Positions 18,315 through 26,341 of a stretch of 64,000 bases of DNA are shown piece after piece; the first letter of the stretch is position 1, and each line of letters starts with the position of its first letter. The notes beneath the pieces were generated by a model that worked only from the letters and a program-made list of their open reading frames with translations, was not told where the DNA came from and searched no databases. The translations under genes were made by a program, and so were the position numbers. This DNA is from Bradyrhizobium zhengyangense. Its GTDB lineage: Bacteria; Pseudomonadota; Alphaproteobacteria; Rhizobiales; Xanthobacteraceae. Location: NCBI RefSeq assembly GCF_022012435.1, contig NZ_JAKLUA010000006.1, forward strand, positions 248,001 to 312,000. The letters are read 5' to 3'.

Positions 18315-19730
18315 ATGAGCGTTGTCGGCATCGACACAGGCTTCGAGCTCGGCGCAGCATCTTCAGGACCGGACGAGATCTCGCGGCGGCTCGAGGCGAT
18401 GCCGGCGACGGGCCATGTCTGGAAGCTCGTCATCCTGCTCTCGCTCGGCGGCTGTTTCGAAATCTACGATCTGTTCCTCACCGGCTACATCGCCCCGGGC
18501 CTGGCCCGCAGCGGATTGCTGAGCACGACGACTCAAGCCTTCTTCGGCTTCTCCGGCATCGGCGCCTTCGTCGCCGCAACCTTTGCCGGCCTGTTCGTCG
18601 GCACCTTCTTCCTCGGTTTCCTCGCCGACCGTTTCGGCCGCCGCGCGATCTTCACCTATGCGCTGCTTGGCTATAGCGCGGCGTCGGTGATCATGGCCTG
18701 CCAGACCTCCTCGAGCGGCCTGTTGCTCTGGCGCTTCCTTGCCGGCATCGGCATCGGCGTCGAGGTCATCACCATCGACGCCTATATCACCGAATTGGTG
18801 CCGAGCCGGATGCGCGGACGCGCCTTCGCGGTGAACCAGGCGATCATGTTCATCGCCGTGCCCGTTGTCGCCTTCCTCGCCTGGTGGCTGGTGCCGCTCG
18901 CGCCCTATGGCGTCGATGGCTGGCGTTGGGTGGTGCTGATTGGTGCTGCCGCCAGCATGATCGTCTGGGTGCTGCGCTTGTTCCTGCCCGAGAGCCCGCT
19001 TTGGCTGGCGCGCCACGGCCGCACCGAAGAGGCGCTCCGGATTCTTGCAACGCTCGAAGCCAGAGGCGGCGGCACGGCGCCAGGCCCTTCAGCTTCGCTC
19101 GCCCGACCGGCCTCGCAGACGGCCGTGCACGTCGCCTTCGCCGATTTGTTCCGGCCGCCCTATCTCTCGCTCGTGGTCCTGTTCATGGTGTTCAACCTCT
19201 GCCAGGCCTTCGGCTTCTACGGCTTTGCCAATTGGGTGCCGACACTGCTGGTGGAGAAGGGCATCACCGTCACCAAGAGCCTGCAATATTCCTTCATCGT
19301 CGCCTTCGCCTATCCGATCGCGCCGCTGCTCGCCGCAAGCTTCGCCGACAAATTCGAACGCCGCTGGATCATCGCCGGCGCCTGCGTCGCCATTATCGTG
19401 TTCGGCATGGCGTTCGCGCAACTGACCCTGCCGGCACTGCTGATCGTCTGCGGCGTGCTGCTGACGGCCTGCAACACAACGATGTCCTACGCCTATCACG
19501 CCTACCAGACCGAGGTGTTCCCGACCCAGATCCGGGCGCGGGCGTCCGGCCTCGTCTATTCCATGAGCCGCCTCTCCGCGACCTTCTCGGGCTTCATCGT
19601 CGCCTACATGCTGAAGGAGGCCGGCGTCATCGGCGTGTTCGGCCTGATCACTGTGGCGATGCTGATCGTGGTGATCGCGATGGCGCTGTTCGGCCCTGAT
19701 GTCCGCGGCAAGGCGCTGGACACGGTGTAG
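18315..19730 (+). CDS. MFS transporter (organic-acid type)
   Basis: The product has 471 residues. Start chosen at ATG 18315 with GGGAGGA four bases upstream; an upstream start at 18228 adds an Arg-rich leader. Twelve membrane segments; the motif after TM2 (GFLADRFGRRAIFTYALLGY) and GIGIGVEVITIDAYITELVPSRMRGRAFA place it in the sugar-porter/aromatic-acid:H+ symporter branch of MFS. It is 182 bp downstream of the LysR gene in the same direction and may import the substrate of the CoA-transferase/lyase pair. Substrate is inference from context. Confidence 0.87.
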   Translation: MSVVGIDTGFELGAASSGPDEISRRLEAMPATGHVWKLVILLSLGGCFEIYDLFLTGYIAPGLARSGLLSTTTQAFFGFSGIGAFVAATFAGLFVGTFFLGFLADRFGRRAIFTYALLGYSAASVIMACQTSSSGLLLWRFLAGIGIGVEVITIDAYITELVPSRMRGRAFAVNQAIMFIAVPVVAFLAWWLVPLAPYGVDGWRWVVLIGAAASMIVWVLRLFLPESPLWLARHGRTEEALRILATLEARGGGTAPGPSASLARPASQTAVHVAFADLFRPPYLSLVVLFMVFNLCQAFGFYGFANWVPTLLVEKGITVTKSLQYSFIVAFAYPIAPLLAASFADKFERRWIIAGACVAIIVFGMAFAQLTLPALLIVCGVLLTACNTTMSYAYHAYQTEVFPTQIRARASGLVYSMSRLSATFSGFIVAYMLKEAGVIGVFGLITVAMLIVVIAMALFGPDVRGKALDTV

Positions 19731-19732
19731 GC

Positions 19733-19755
19733 CCGGCTGCGCCGATAGCCGGTTT
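19733..19755 (+). terminator. Possible weak terminator after MFS gene
   Basis: CCGGCT (19733-19738) pairs with AGCCGG (19747-19752), followed by TTTG. The stem is only 6 bp and the T run three, so activity is doubtful. Confidence 0.35.
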
Positions 19756-20009
19756 GTGACCGAAAGAGAGATTGTCGTCATTCAACTATAGGTGTAATCT
19801 CACCTGAGAATTACTTCGGATACTGAACTATTATTTTAGAACGACTCTGTTTTGGCAGGTGATTGCTCTGCGCGTCTCACATCGGCCCCGAATCGGTCAA
19901 TAGCCCAGACCATTCTGTGATCAAGTTTTCGATCTAAGATTGCAACCGTCGGCCTGTTTGGCCGACCAATGAAAGACGTTTGTCAAAATCAATTGGCGGA
20001 GACGAACAC
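19756..20009. other. AT-rich intergenic leader with two dyads
   Basis: This 254 bp stretch is visibly richer in A and T than its surroundings. It contains a near-palindrome GTAATCTCA..TGAGAATTAC (19794-19814) and a 7 bp stem-loop GTCGGCC-TGTTT-GGCCGAC (19948-19966) just upstream of the ribosome site GGCGGAG of the nucleosidase gene. Both could be operators or leader structures. No gene was found here. Confidence 0.6.
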
Positions 20010-21179
20010 ATGCCGGCTGACCGCAAATGGGTTGAGAGAAATCTCGGGTTCGATCCGATCACCACACCGCCGCCGCGCGAGACCTTCACAGTCAAGCGCA
20101 TCGCGGATGCCGCCGTGAAGAAGACCGCGAAGGTCGCCCCCGAAGACTTCCAGCGCGAGATCATCGATTTCGACTCCGAAGGCCCCGAAGGCCGCGAGTT
20201 CATGGCCTTTTCGACTTCGACGGGGCTGTCGCGCTTCACCGACATTCCCTGGCCCAGGGGGCTTGCGCCGCAGACGGGGCCGAAGCCGGGCAATGGCAAG
20301 GGGCCGCTGCCGCGCGCCGACGTGCTGGTCGTGACCTGGACCGTCGACGAAGGTCACGCAACCAGCCGCGTGCTGACGCCGGGCAAGGATTCGCACAACG
20401 ACTACGTGCCCTACACGCACAATTACGCGGCTATCTCGAAGAAGATGCGCAACGGCTGCCCTGCCAAGGAGCTGAAGCGGCTGGGCGCCTTCTGGACCAC
20501 GACGATCGGCAAGAAGAAGGTCGTGGTGTTCAAATCCGACTCGCACATGTCGCAGGACGGCCCGCAGCTGCCGAACATCGACGTCTGGCGCCAGATCATC
20601 ACCGAGGTGCAGCCGACGCTCGTGATCACCACGGGCACGGCCGGCGGCATCGGCAAACAGGTCGAGGTCGGCGACGTCATCGTCAGCCCAATCGTGCGTT
20701 TCGACTGCCTCTCGAAGTTCAAGAAGCAGCCGTTTGCGCAGGCGCACTACTCCAGCAAGCCGGCCAAGACGTCGAAATTTGCGAGCGCCAAGACGCTGTT
20801 CAAGGCCAATGCAGGGCAATTGCCGAAGGACAATGCGCGGCCGCCGAAGATCTTCGTGGTCAAGCCGAGCGAGCTGTCATCGTCCGTGGTGACCACCGAT
20901 TTCTTCGGCTTCGACACCTCGGACAATCACTTCAAGCTCCAGGGCCTCGGCGACGTCTCCGAGATGGGCGATGCCGTCCTCGGCCTCGTCGCGCAGGAGA
21001 TGGGCGACAAGGCGCCGCGCTGGCTCGCGATCCGCAACGTCTCCGACCCGCAGATCAAGGCCGAGGGCACGCTGAAGCAGCAGGAGCAGGTCGCCGCCCA
21101 GATCTACAAAGGGTTCGGCCGCTGGAGCACGGTCTGTAGCGCCATCGCCTGCTGGGCGAGTATCGTGGCGGAGCCATAG
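20010..21179 (+). CDS. Phosphorylase/nucleosidase-superfamily protein
   Basis: The product has 389 residues. Start chosen at ATG 20010 behind GGAG (19997-20000); a TTG 30 bp upstream is in frame but weaker. About 100 N-terminal residues have no clear match. The core resembles PNP/UDP phosphorylase and MTA/SAH-nucleosidase folds: VLVVTWTVDEGHA, then QPTLVITTGTAGGIGKQVEVGDVIVSP, and near the end SEMGDAVLGLV followed by WLAIRNVSDPQ, where the Asp matches the catalytic acid of nucleosidases. The Met-Glu ribose pair is Met-Gly here. It stands alone, not near purine salvage genes. Possible roles: nucleoside or nucleotide cleavage, or a defence/toxin effector of the kind found in STAND systems. Substrate unknown. 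Confidence 0.75.
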   Translation: MPADRKWVERNLGFDPITTPPPRETFTVKRIADAAVKKTAKVAPEDFQREIIDFDSEGPEGREFMAFSTSTGLSRFTDIPWPRGLAPQTGPKPGNGKGPLPRADVLVVTWTVDEGHATSRVLTPGKDSHNDYVPYTHNYAAISKKMRNGCPAKELKRLGAFWTTTIGKKKVVVFKSDSHMSQDGPQLPNIDVWRQIITEVQPTLVITTGTAGGIGKQVEVGDVIVSPIVRFDCLSKFKKQPFAQAHYSSKPAKTSKFASAKTLFKANAGQLPKDNARPPKIFVVKPSELSSSVVTTDFFGFDTSDNHFKLQGLGDVSEMGDAVLGLVAQEMGDKAPRWLAIRNVSDPQIKAEGTLKQQEQVAAQIYKGFGRWSTVCSAIACWASIVAEP

Positions 21180-21180
21180 G

Positions 21181-21275
21181 GTATGATCCGGACCCGCAGG
21201 GCCGCGTTAGCGCAAAGTGTGACGCGGTTTTCCCTCGCGACAGACGCGGAACGCGTCTGCGCGGAGATCATGCCC
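21181..21275. repeat. Palindromic repeat family D, copy 3, with inserted hairpin
   Basis: Flanked by ATGATCCGGA (21183-21192) and GATCATGC (21266-21273), in reverse orientation to copy 1. It contains AAAGTGTGACGCGGTTTTCC (21214-21233), which matches the complement of copy 1 except for one base, plus an extra perfect hairpin CAGACGCG-GAA-CGCGTCTG (21241-21259) absent from copy 1. It lies between the nucleosidase and EI24 genes. Confidence 0.75.
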
Positions 21276-21369
21276 AAAATATAAAGCCGCGGAAGCTGGC
21301 AGGTCAGCCTCCCTTGCCGAAGTGGCCGGGGGTGTCTACCTCTCGCTGAGTGTTTCGTGAGAGGTTCCC

Positions 21370-22110
21370 ATGCTGGATGCCGCCGTCAAGGCGCTGTCGC
21401 AAATGATGTCGCCGCCGATGCGTTCGATCCTGTGGCGGTCGATCGGGCTCGCGCTGGTGCTGATCGTGGTGCTTGCGATCGGGTTGCAGCGGCTGCTGAC
21501 CTGGTTTGCGACCTATGGCGAGGTCTGGCTCGAGGGGCTGCTTGGGCCGAGCTGGCACTCGTCACTGGAGGTGCTGGCTTGGATCATCTCGATTGCGGCC
21601 GGTTTCGGCGTCGTGTTCGGCAGCGTGTTCCTGATGCCCGCGATCACCTCGCTGGTGGCAAGCTTCTTCGTCGATGACGTCGCCGACATCGTCGAGCGTG
21701 AATATTATCCGGCCGAGCGGCCGGGCACGGCATTGCCGTTCAAGCAGGCGATCCTCGAAGGCATCAAGACCGCGCTGCTCACCATCCTGGTCTATCTCGC
21801 CGCTTTACCGCTGGTGTTTCTGGCCGGCGCCGGTTTCCTGGTCTTCTTCCTCGCTGCCGCCTGGCTATTGGGCCGCGAATATTTCGAGCTCGCTGCGATG
21901 CGCTTCCGCTCGCCGGAGGATGCGAAAGCGATGCGGCGCGATAATGCCGCGACGATCTTCACCGCCGGCCTCTTCATCGCCGCCTTCGTCTCGATTCCGG
22001 TCGTGAACCTGGCGACGCCTATTTTCGGCATGGCCTTCATGGTGCACATGCACAAGCGCCTGTCAGGCCCGCGGCCCGAGCTGATCGAGCCGGCGCGGCA
22101 GATGCGGTGA
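21370..22110 (+). CDS. EI24/CysZ-like membrane protein
   Basis: The product has 246 residues with several hydrophobic segments (about 24-44, 65-90, 135-170, 195-225) and the sequence ILVYLAALPLVFLAGAGFLVFFLAAAWLLGREYFELAAMRF, typical of the EI24 (etoposide-induced 2.4) family, which includes CysZ, a sulfate uptake protein that supplies cysteine synthesis in E. coli. ATG 21370 follows GAGAGG. No cys genes adjoin, so a sulfate role is possible but not shown. It converges on the EmrB-like gene (6 bp gap). Confidence 0.75.
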   Translation: MLDAAVKALSQMMSPPMRSILWRSIGLALVLIVVLAIGLQRLLTWFATYGEVWLEGLLGPSWHSSLEVLAWIISIAAGFGVVFGSVFLMPAITSLVASFFVDDVADIVEREYYPAERPGTALPFKQAILEGIKTALLTILVYLAALPLVFLAGAGFLVFFLAAAWLLGREYFELAAMRFRSPEDAKAMRRDNAATIFTAGLFIAAFVSIPVVNLATPIFGMAFMVHMHKRLSGPRPELIEPARQMR

Positions 22111-22116
22111 GCCCGA

Positions 22117-23745
22117 TCAGCTCACCTGCACGCCGCATTTGCGCAGCACCCTCTTGGCGAAACCGAACGGCGCCGGCGTAAACGGACCCGGCGGGGCTCG
22201 GGTGATCAATGCGATGAAGCCGAGCCCGGCCACTGCCAGCCAGAAGCACAGCCAGAAACCATCGATATAGGCGAGCACATTGGCTTCGCGCGCGACGAAG
22301 CTTGCTAGCGTACCGACCGCGCGCGCCTGCGCTGAGCCGGCGCCGTGGGCGGCAAAGTGATCGGCGAGCTGCTTCAGCGCGCGCACCACATTGACGTCGC
22401 CGACTTCCAGGTTCTGGCCGATATAGAAGGAATGCACCTGCTCGCGGACGCGCAGCCAGGTTCCCATCAGCGCCACGCCGATCTCGGCGCCGCCGAGCCG
22501 CATGATCTGGATATAGGCTGCAAAGGCCGTGGCACGGCTGGGGTCGGAATTCGACAACAACGTGATGATGAGCGGCAGCAGCGTCAGCGACTGCGCGACC
22601 GCTTGAAGCAGAACGATGCCGATGAAATCCTCGCGCGCCCAATCGTGGGTGAGCTGAGTCCCCCAGAGATTGGCCGCAGCAAAGCAGGTAAATCCAACGA
22701 CCACCACCGTCCGCGTGTCGAAATGCCGGAGCAGCCAGATCGAGATCGGCACCAGTACGGACATCGGCAACGCGCCAAAGGTGAGCAGCAGCCAGCCGCT
22801 CTGCTCCGGCCTGAGCTGACCGACGGCGCCGAGGAAATTCGGTACCAGCGACGCGTTGGATAGGCTGGTCAGCGTGTAGAGCAGGATCAGGATCAACGCC
22901 AAGCCTACATTGCGCGAGAACAGCACGTTCACATGCGCCCAGGGCTGCGCGACCCACGACTCGTTGACAAGGAAGGCCACGAACAGCACGCCGCCTCCGA
23001 CCAGCAGCGCCATCACCGTGCCGGAGCCGAGCCAATCCAGGCGATTGCCCTGATCGAGCCCGGCATAGATCATTCCGACGGAGGCTCCTAGCAGCAACAT
23101 GCCACCCCAATCGGCCGCCCGCAGCAGCGCGCGATTGACCGGCTCGCTCGGTGTTCCCAGATAGACCATCAGGCCCATCAGCGGCGCGATCACGACGCCC
23201 TGCCAATACAGCCATTGCCAGCCGAGATGCTCGACATAGAAGCCGACCAATGAGGACGATGAGTCCAATGCAAATCCGACGCGGATCGAATAGAGCGCAA
23301 TCGCCGGCAGCCACCAGCGGATCGGCAGATTGCGGAACACGATCATCAGCGTCGCCGGCACGAAGGTGCCGAGCAAGAGGCCATGCACGACGCTGAGCGC
23401 GATCAGCGTCGGATAATCGCGCACGAAAGGAATGGTCAGCGAGACGAGCGCGTAGACGAGACTGGGAATGCCGAGCACGCGGCGCAAGCCGAACACGGTG
23501 GCAAGCCACGCCACCGCCGGGGCGATGAAGATCTGCGAGCCGATGCCGGCGGTGGAAAGCCACGCACCTTCGTCGAACGAGAGCCCGAACGCGCCGCGCA
23601 GGTCTGGCAGGCCGACGGTGGTCAGCCGGCTGTCGAAATTGGCGAGGAACGAGCCGAGCAGCACGGCCGCGACGGCAAACAAAGGCTGTCGCGCGACACC
23701 GCCGCGCGAGATCGGTCCGCGGCCGGCATCGTCATTTGCCGCCAT
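22117..23745 (-). CDS. DHA2/EmrB-like MFS multidrug exporter
   Basis: The product has 542 residues from ATG 23745 (GAAGG upstream); ATG at 23751 is an alternative. It overlaps the end of the HlyD gene by 14 bp, so coupled translation. About 14 membrane segments in the DHA2 style; opening FAVAAVLLGSFLANFDSRLTTVGLPDLRGAFGLS and SLVYALVSLTIPF, with Arg-rich loop RRVLGIPS and ADWGGMLLLGASVGMIYAGLDQGNRLDW mid-protein. With the HlyD protein it forms a pump through the inner membrane that passes drugs or toxic compounds to the outer membrane channel. No TolC partner or regulator in the window. Confidence 0.87.
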   Translation of the reverse strand: MAANDDAGRGPISRGGVARQPLFAVAAVLLGSFLANFDSRLTTVGLPDLRGAFGLSFDEGAWLSTAGIGSQIFIAPAVAWLATVFGLRRVLGIPSLVYALVSLTIPFVRDYPTLIALSVVHGLLLGTFVPATLMIVFRNLPIRWWLPAIALYSIRVGFALDSSSSLVGFYVEHLGWQWLYWQGVVIAPLMGLMVYLGTPSEPVNRALLRAADWGGMLLLGASVGMIYAGLDQGNRLDWLGSGTVMALLVGGGVLFVAFLVNESWVAQPWAHVNVLFSRNVGLALILILLYTLTSLSNASLVPNFLGAVGQLRPEQSGWLLLTFGALPMSVLVPISIWLLRHFDTRTVVVVGFTCFAAANLWGTQLTHDWAREDFIGIVLLQAVAQSLTLLPLIITLLSNSDPSRATAFAAYIQIMRLGGAEIGVALMGTWLRVREQVHSFYIGQNLEVGDVNVVRALKQLADHFAAHGAGSAQARAVGTLASFVAREANVLAYIDGFWLCFWLAVAGLGFIALITRAPPGPFTPAPFGFAKRVLRKCGVQVS

Positions 23746-24856
23746 TCGCATCCTTCGTGTCGATTCTGGTGACAACCGACATCCCCGGCACAAGGCGCGT
23801 CAGCAGCGGCTGATTGTCGTCGAACTGGATGCGGACGGGAATGCGCTGTACCACCTTGGTGAAATTGCCGGTGGCATTGTCAGGCGGCAGCAGCGCGACC
23901 TGCGCGCCCGTCGCGGGCGCGATGCGCTCGACCTTGCCGCGCAGCTTTTCGCGCGGAAAACTGTCGACGGTGATCTCGACCGGCTGCCCGGGCTGGACAT
24001 GCGTCAGCTGGGTCTCCTTGTAATTTGCGATCACATAGACCTTCGGCAGCGGTACGACGTTGATGAGGTTGGTTCCGATATTGACGTAATCGCCCGGCTG
24101 CACCTGGCGCTCGCCGACCACGCCGTCGAACGGCGCCGTGATCCTGGTGTAGCCGAGCTTGAGCCTGGCGCTTGCCAGTGTCGCCTTGGTGGCATCGAGA
24201 TCGGCAGCGCGCTGCTTCTTGGTGCCTTGCAGGACCTCGAGCTGGTGCTGCTGGGCGGCGATCACGGCGCGGCTGGCGCGCACATCGGCCTGCGCCTTGG
24301 CAAGCCCCGCAACCGCCTGCTCGAGCCGCTGCCGCGTGCCGGATTCGGTCTGCGACAGCGATTGCTGGCGCTCCTGCTCCTGCTTGGCCTCGACCTCCAG
24401 GGCTTCCGCCGACAGGCGCGCGGCCTCGGCCTGCGCGATGGTCGCATATTGCAACTCGATCTGGTTGGCGAGATTGTCGAGCACGGCCTGCGCAGCGGCC
24501 ACCGCGGCCTCGGATTGCGCGACCTGGGCCTCATAATCGGCGGGATCGATCTGGATCAGGAGATCGCCTGATTTGACGCGCTGGAAATCATCCACGGCGA
24601 CGGTCAGCACCTCGCCGGAGACGCGGCTGGAGAGACGGGTCAGGTCGGCGCGGACATAGGCGTCATTGGTGGTCTGGATCACTTCATTGCCAACCCATTC
24701 GTCGAAGCGCAGCGTCGCCAGCGCGACAAAGGCGAGCGCGACGATCACGGCAAACAGCGGGATTGCGAGCCGGCTCCAGAGCGAAGTTGCAGGCCGCTGC
24801 GTTGGCTTGGATGCGACAGGCGGTGTCGGCGACGAAACTTGTTCCTGTTGACTCAC
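23732..24856 (-). CDS. HlyD/EmrA-family membrane fusion protein
   Basis: The 374-residue periplasmic adaptor of the pump. The GTG start at 24854-24856 has GAGG five bases upstream. One N-terminal membrane anchor (residues about 28-48), biotinyl-lipoyl-like segment LSSRVSGEVLTVAVDDFQRVKSGDLLIQIDPADYEAQVAQ, a long coiled coil rich in Gln/Ala (about 100-210), then the beta-barrel region TRITAPFDGVVGERQVQPGDYVNIG. Upstream, promoter lies in the 124 bp that also hold a family B repeat. Partner is the EmrB-like protein encoded immediately downstream. Confidence 0.9.
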   Translation of the reverse strand: MSQQEQVSSPTPPVASKPTQRPATSLWSRLAIPLFAVIVALAFVALATLRFDEWVGNEVIQTTNDAYVRADLTRLSSRVSGEVLTVAVDDFQRVKSGDLLIQIDPADYEAQVAQSEAAVAAAQAVLDNLANQIELQYATIAQAEAARLSAEALEVEAKQEQERQQSLSQTESGTRQRLEQAVAGLAKAQADVRASRAVIAAQQHQLEVLQGTKKQRAADLDATKATLASARLKLGYTRITAPFDGVVGERQVQPGDYVNIGTNLINVVPLPKVYVIANYKETQLTHVQPGQPVEITVDSFPREKLRGKVERIAPATGAQVALLPPDNATGNFTKVVQRIPVRIQFDDNQPLLTRLVPGMSVVTRIDTKDANGGK

Positions 24857-24889
24857 GATAACCTCAAAGCCGGCTTCGCTCTTACGATC

Positions 24890-24969
24890 GTCATTTCGGG
24901 GCGATGCGCAGCATCGAACCCGGAATCTCGAGATCCCGGGTTCGCCTCTTCGAGGCGCCCCGGGATGAC
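24890..24969. repeat. Intergenic palindromic repeat family B, copy 1
   Basis: Ends GTCATTTCGGGGCG and CGCCCCGGGATGAC are near-perfect complements; inner dyad GGAATCTCGAGATCC. It lies between the nth stop and the hlyD start on the minus strand. Copy 2 at 28890. Confidence 0.8.
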
Positions 24970-24980
24970 TTGGCTGTCGC

Positions 24981-25730
24981 TCACACCGTCTTCTCCGGCC
25001 ACCGGCAGAGATCGTTGATCAGGCATACCTCGCAGCGCGGCTTGCGCGCGAGGCAGGTATAGCGGCCGTGCAGGATCAGCCAATGATGGGCATGTAGCAT
25101 GAACTCGGCCGGGATCACCTTTTCGAGCCCGAGCTCGACCTCGAGCGGCGTCTTGCCCGGCGCGAGGGCGGTGCGGTTGCCGACGCGGAAGACATGCGTG
25201 TCGACCGCCATGGTGTGCTCGCCGAAGGCCATGTTGAGCACGACATTGGCGGTCTTGCGTCCCGCGCCCGGCAGCGACTCGATCTCGGCACGCGTGCGCG
25301 GCACCTCGCCGCCGAAATCGCTGAGCACTTTGGCCGACAGCGCGATCACGTTCTTGGCCTTGGTGCGGTAGAGGCCGATGGTCTTGATGTAGTCACGCAG
25401 ACGCTCTTCGCCGAGGTCGAGCATTTTTTGCGGCGTATCGGCGACCTCGAACAAGGCGCGCGTCGCCTTGTTGACGCCGGCGTCCGTCGCCTGTGCCGAC
25501 AGCACCACGGCCACCAGCAGCGTGAACGGGTTGACGTGCTCGAGCTCGCCTTTCGGCTCGGGATTGGCCGCGCGGAATCGGCTGAAGACCTCGCGAACCT
25601 CTGCCGGCGCCCAGGGTTTTGTAGCCTTGAGCGACCTCTTCGCAGGCTTGGGCCTCGCGCCGGCTGCCTTTGCCTTTTTCTTCGGCACCGCCGCTTTGCG
25701 CAGGGCCGGCTTGCGGGTGATTTTCGCCAT
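24981..25730 (-). CDS. nth: Endonuclease III
   Basis: The product has 249 residues from ATG 25730, including a basic Lys/Ala-rich N-terminal extension of about 40 residues not found in E. coli Nth. It has the helix-hairpin-helix LPGAGRKTANVVLNMAFG with catalytic Lys, catalytic Asp in AVDTHVFRVGNRT, and the 4Fe-4S cluster C-x6-C-x2-C-x5-C in CLARKPRCEVCLINDLC. It removes oxidised pyrimidines and nicks the abasic site in base excision repair. It is divergent from the DUF2244 gene with only 22 bp between starts, so their promoters overlap into each other's coding region. Confidence 0.95.
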   Translation of the reverse strand: MAKITRKPALRKAAVPKKKAKAAGARPKPAKRSLKATKPWAPAEVREVFSRFRAANPEPKGELEHVNPFTLLVAVVLSAQATDAGVNKATRALFEVADTPQKMLDLGEERLRDYIKTIGLYRTKAKNVIALSAKVLSDFGGEVPRTRAEIESLPGAGRKTANVVLNMAFGEHTMAVDTHVFRVGNRTALAPGKTPLEVELGLEKVIPAEFMLHAHHWLILHGRYTCLARKPRCEVCLINDLCRWPEKTV

Positions 25731-25752
25731 GATCGGGATATACTGAGGGACG

Positions 25753-26286
25753 ATGAGCACAGGCAACGAAATTGAGCGGGCAGAATCTGAAGGTCATGCC
25801 GAGCAGCAGATCTTCTCGGCGCTGCTGACGCCGCACCGCTCGCTGAACCGCACCGGCTTCCTCGCCGTGATGCTGTTCCTGAGCGTCGTCAGCTTCGTCA
25901 CCGGAATTGTCTTCCTGATGAAGGGCGCATGGCCGGTGCTCGGCTTTTTCGGCCTCGACGTGCTCGTGGTGTGGTGGGCGTTCAAGGTCAATTTCCGCAC
26001 GGGGCGGGCCCGCGAGGAAATCACGGTCACGACATCTGAACTGCGCGTGCGGCGCGTCAGCCATCACGGGCAGGTCGCCGAATGGACCTTCAATCCGCTC
26101 TGGGTCCGCCTCGACATGGAGGTCGACGAGGATTTTGGCATCGAGCATCTCTACCTGATCTCGCGCGGCCACCAGATCCGGATCGCGCGTTTTTTGGGAC
26201 CGGATGAAAAGGCAAGCTTTTACAAAGGGTTGATTGAAGCCTTAAACGCCGCCAAGCGGGGCCCGACCTACAATCCGGTGACCTGA
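25753..26286 (+). CDS. DUF2244 membrane protein
   Basis: The product has 177 residues; two membrane segments (about 37-57 and 64-82) follow the DUF2244 opening ALLTPHRSLNRTGFLAVMLFLSVVSFVTGIVFLMKGAWPVLGFFGLDVLVVWWAFKVNF. A cytoplasmic C-terminal beta-rich part contains LRVRRVSHHGQVAEWTFNPLWVRL. DUF2244 proteins are widespread in Rhizobiales and often lie by cytochrome or endonuclease III genes; no function is assigned. Starts 22 bp from divergent nth. Confidence 0.85.
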   Translation: MSTGNEIERAESEGHAEQQIFSALLTPHRSLNRTGFLAVMLFLSVVSFVTGIVFLMKGAWPVLGFFGLDVLVVWWAFKVNFRTGRAREEITVTTSELRVRRVSHHGQVAEWTFNPLWVRLDMEVDEDFGIEHLYLISRGHQIRIARFLGPDEKASFYKGLIEALNAAKRGPTYNPVT

Positions 26287-26341
26287 CGCGCGGTCGGAAA
26301 TCGGGTGGTTTCGACGCCTCCCCGCGCCTACATTTCCGGTC

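Noticed and set aside
23745-23793. Start of the EmrB-like gene at 23793
   Set aside because: The extra residues lie inside hlyD coding and lack a ribosome site; ATG 23745 has GAAGG.
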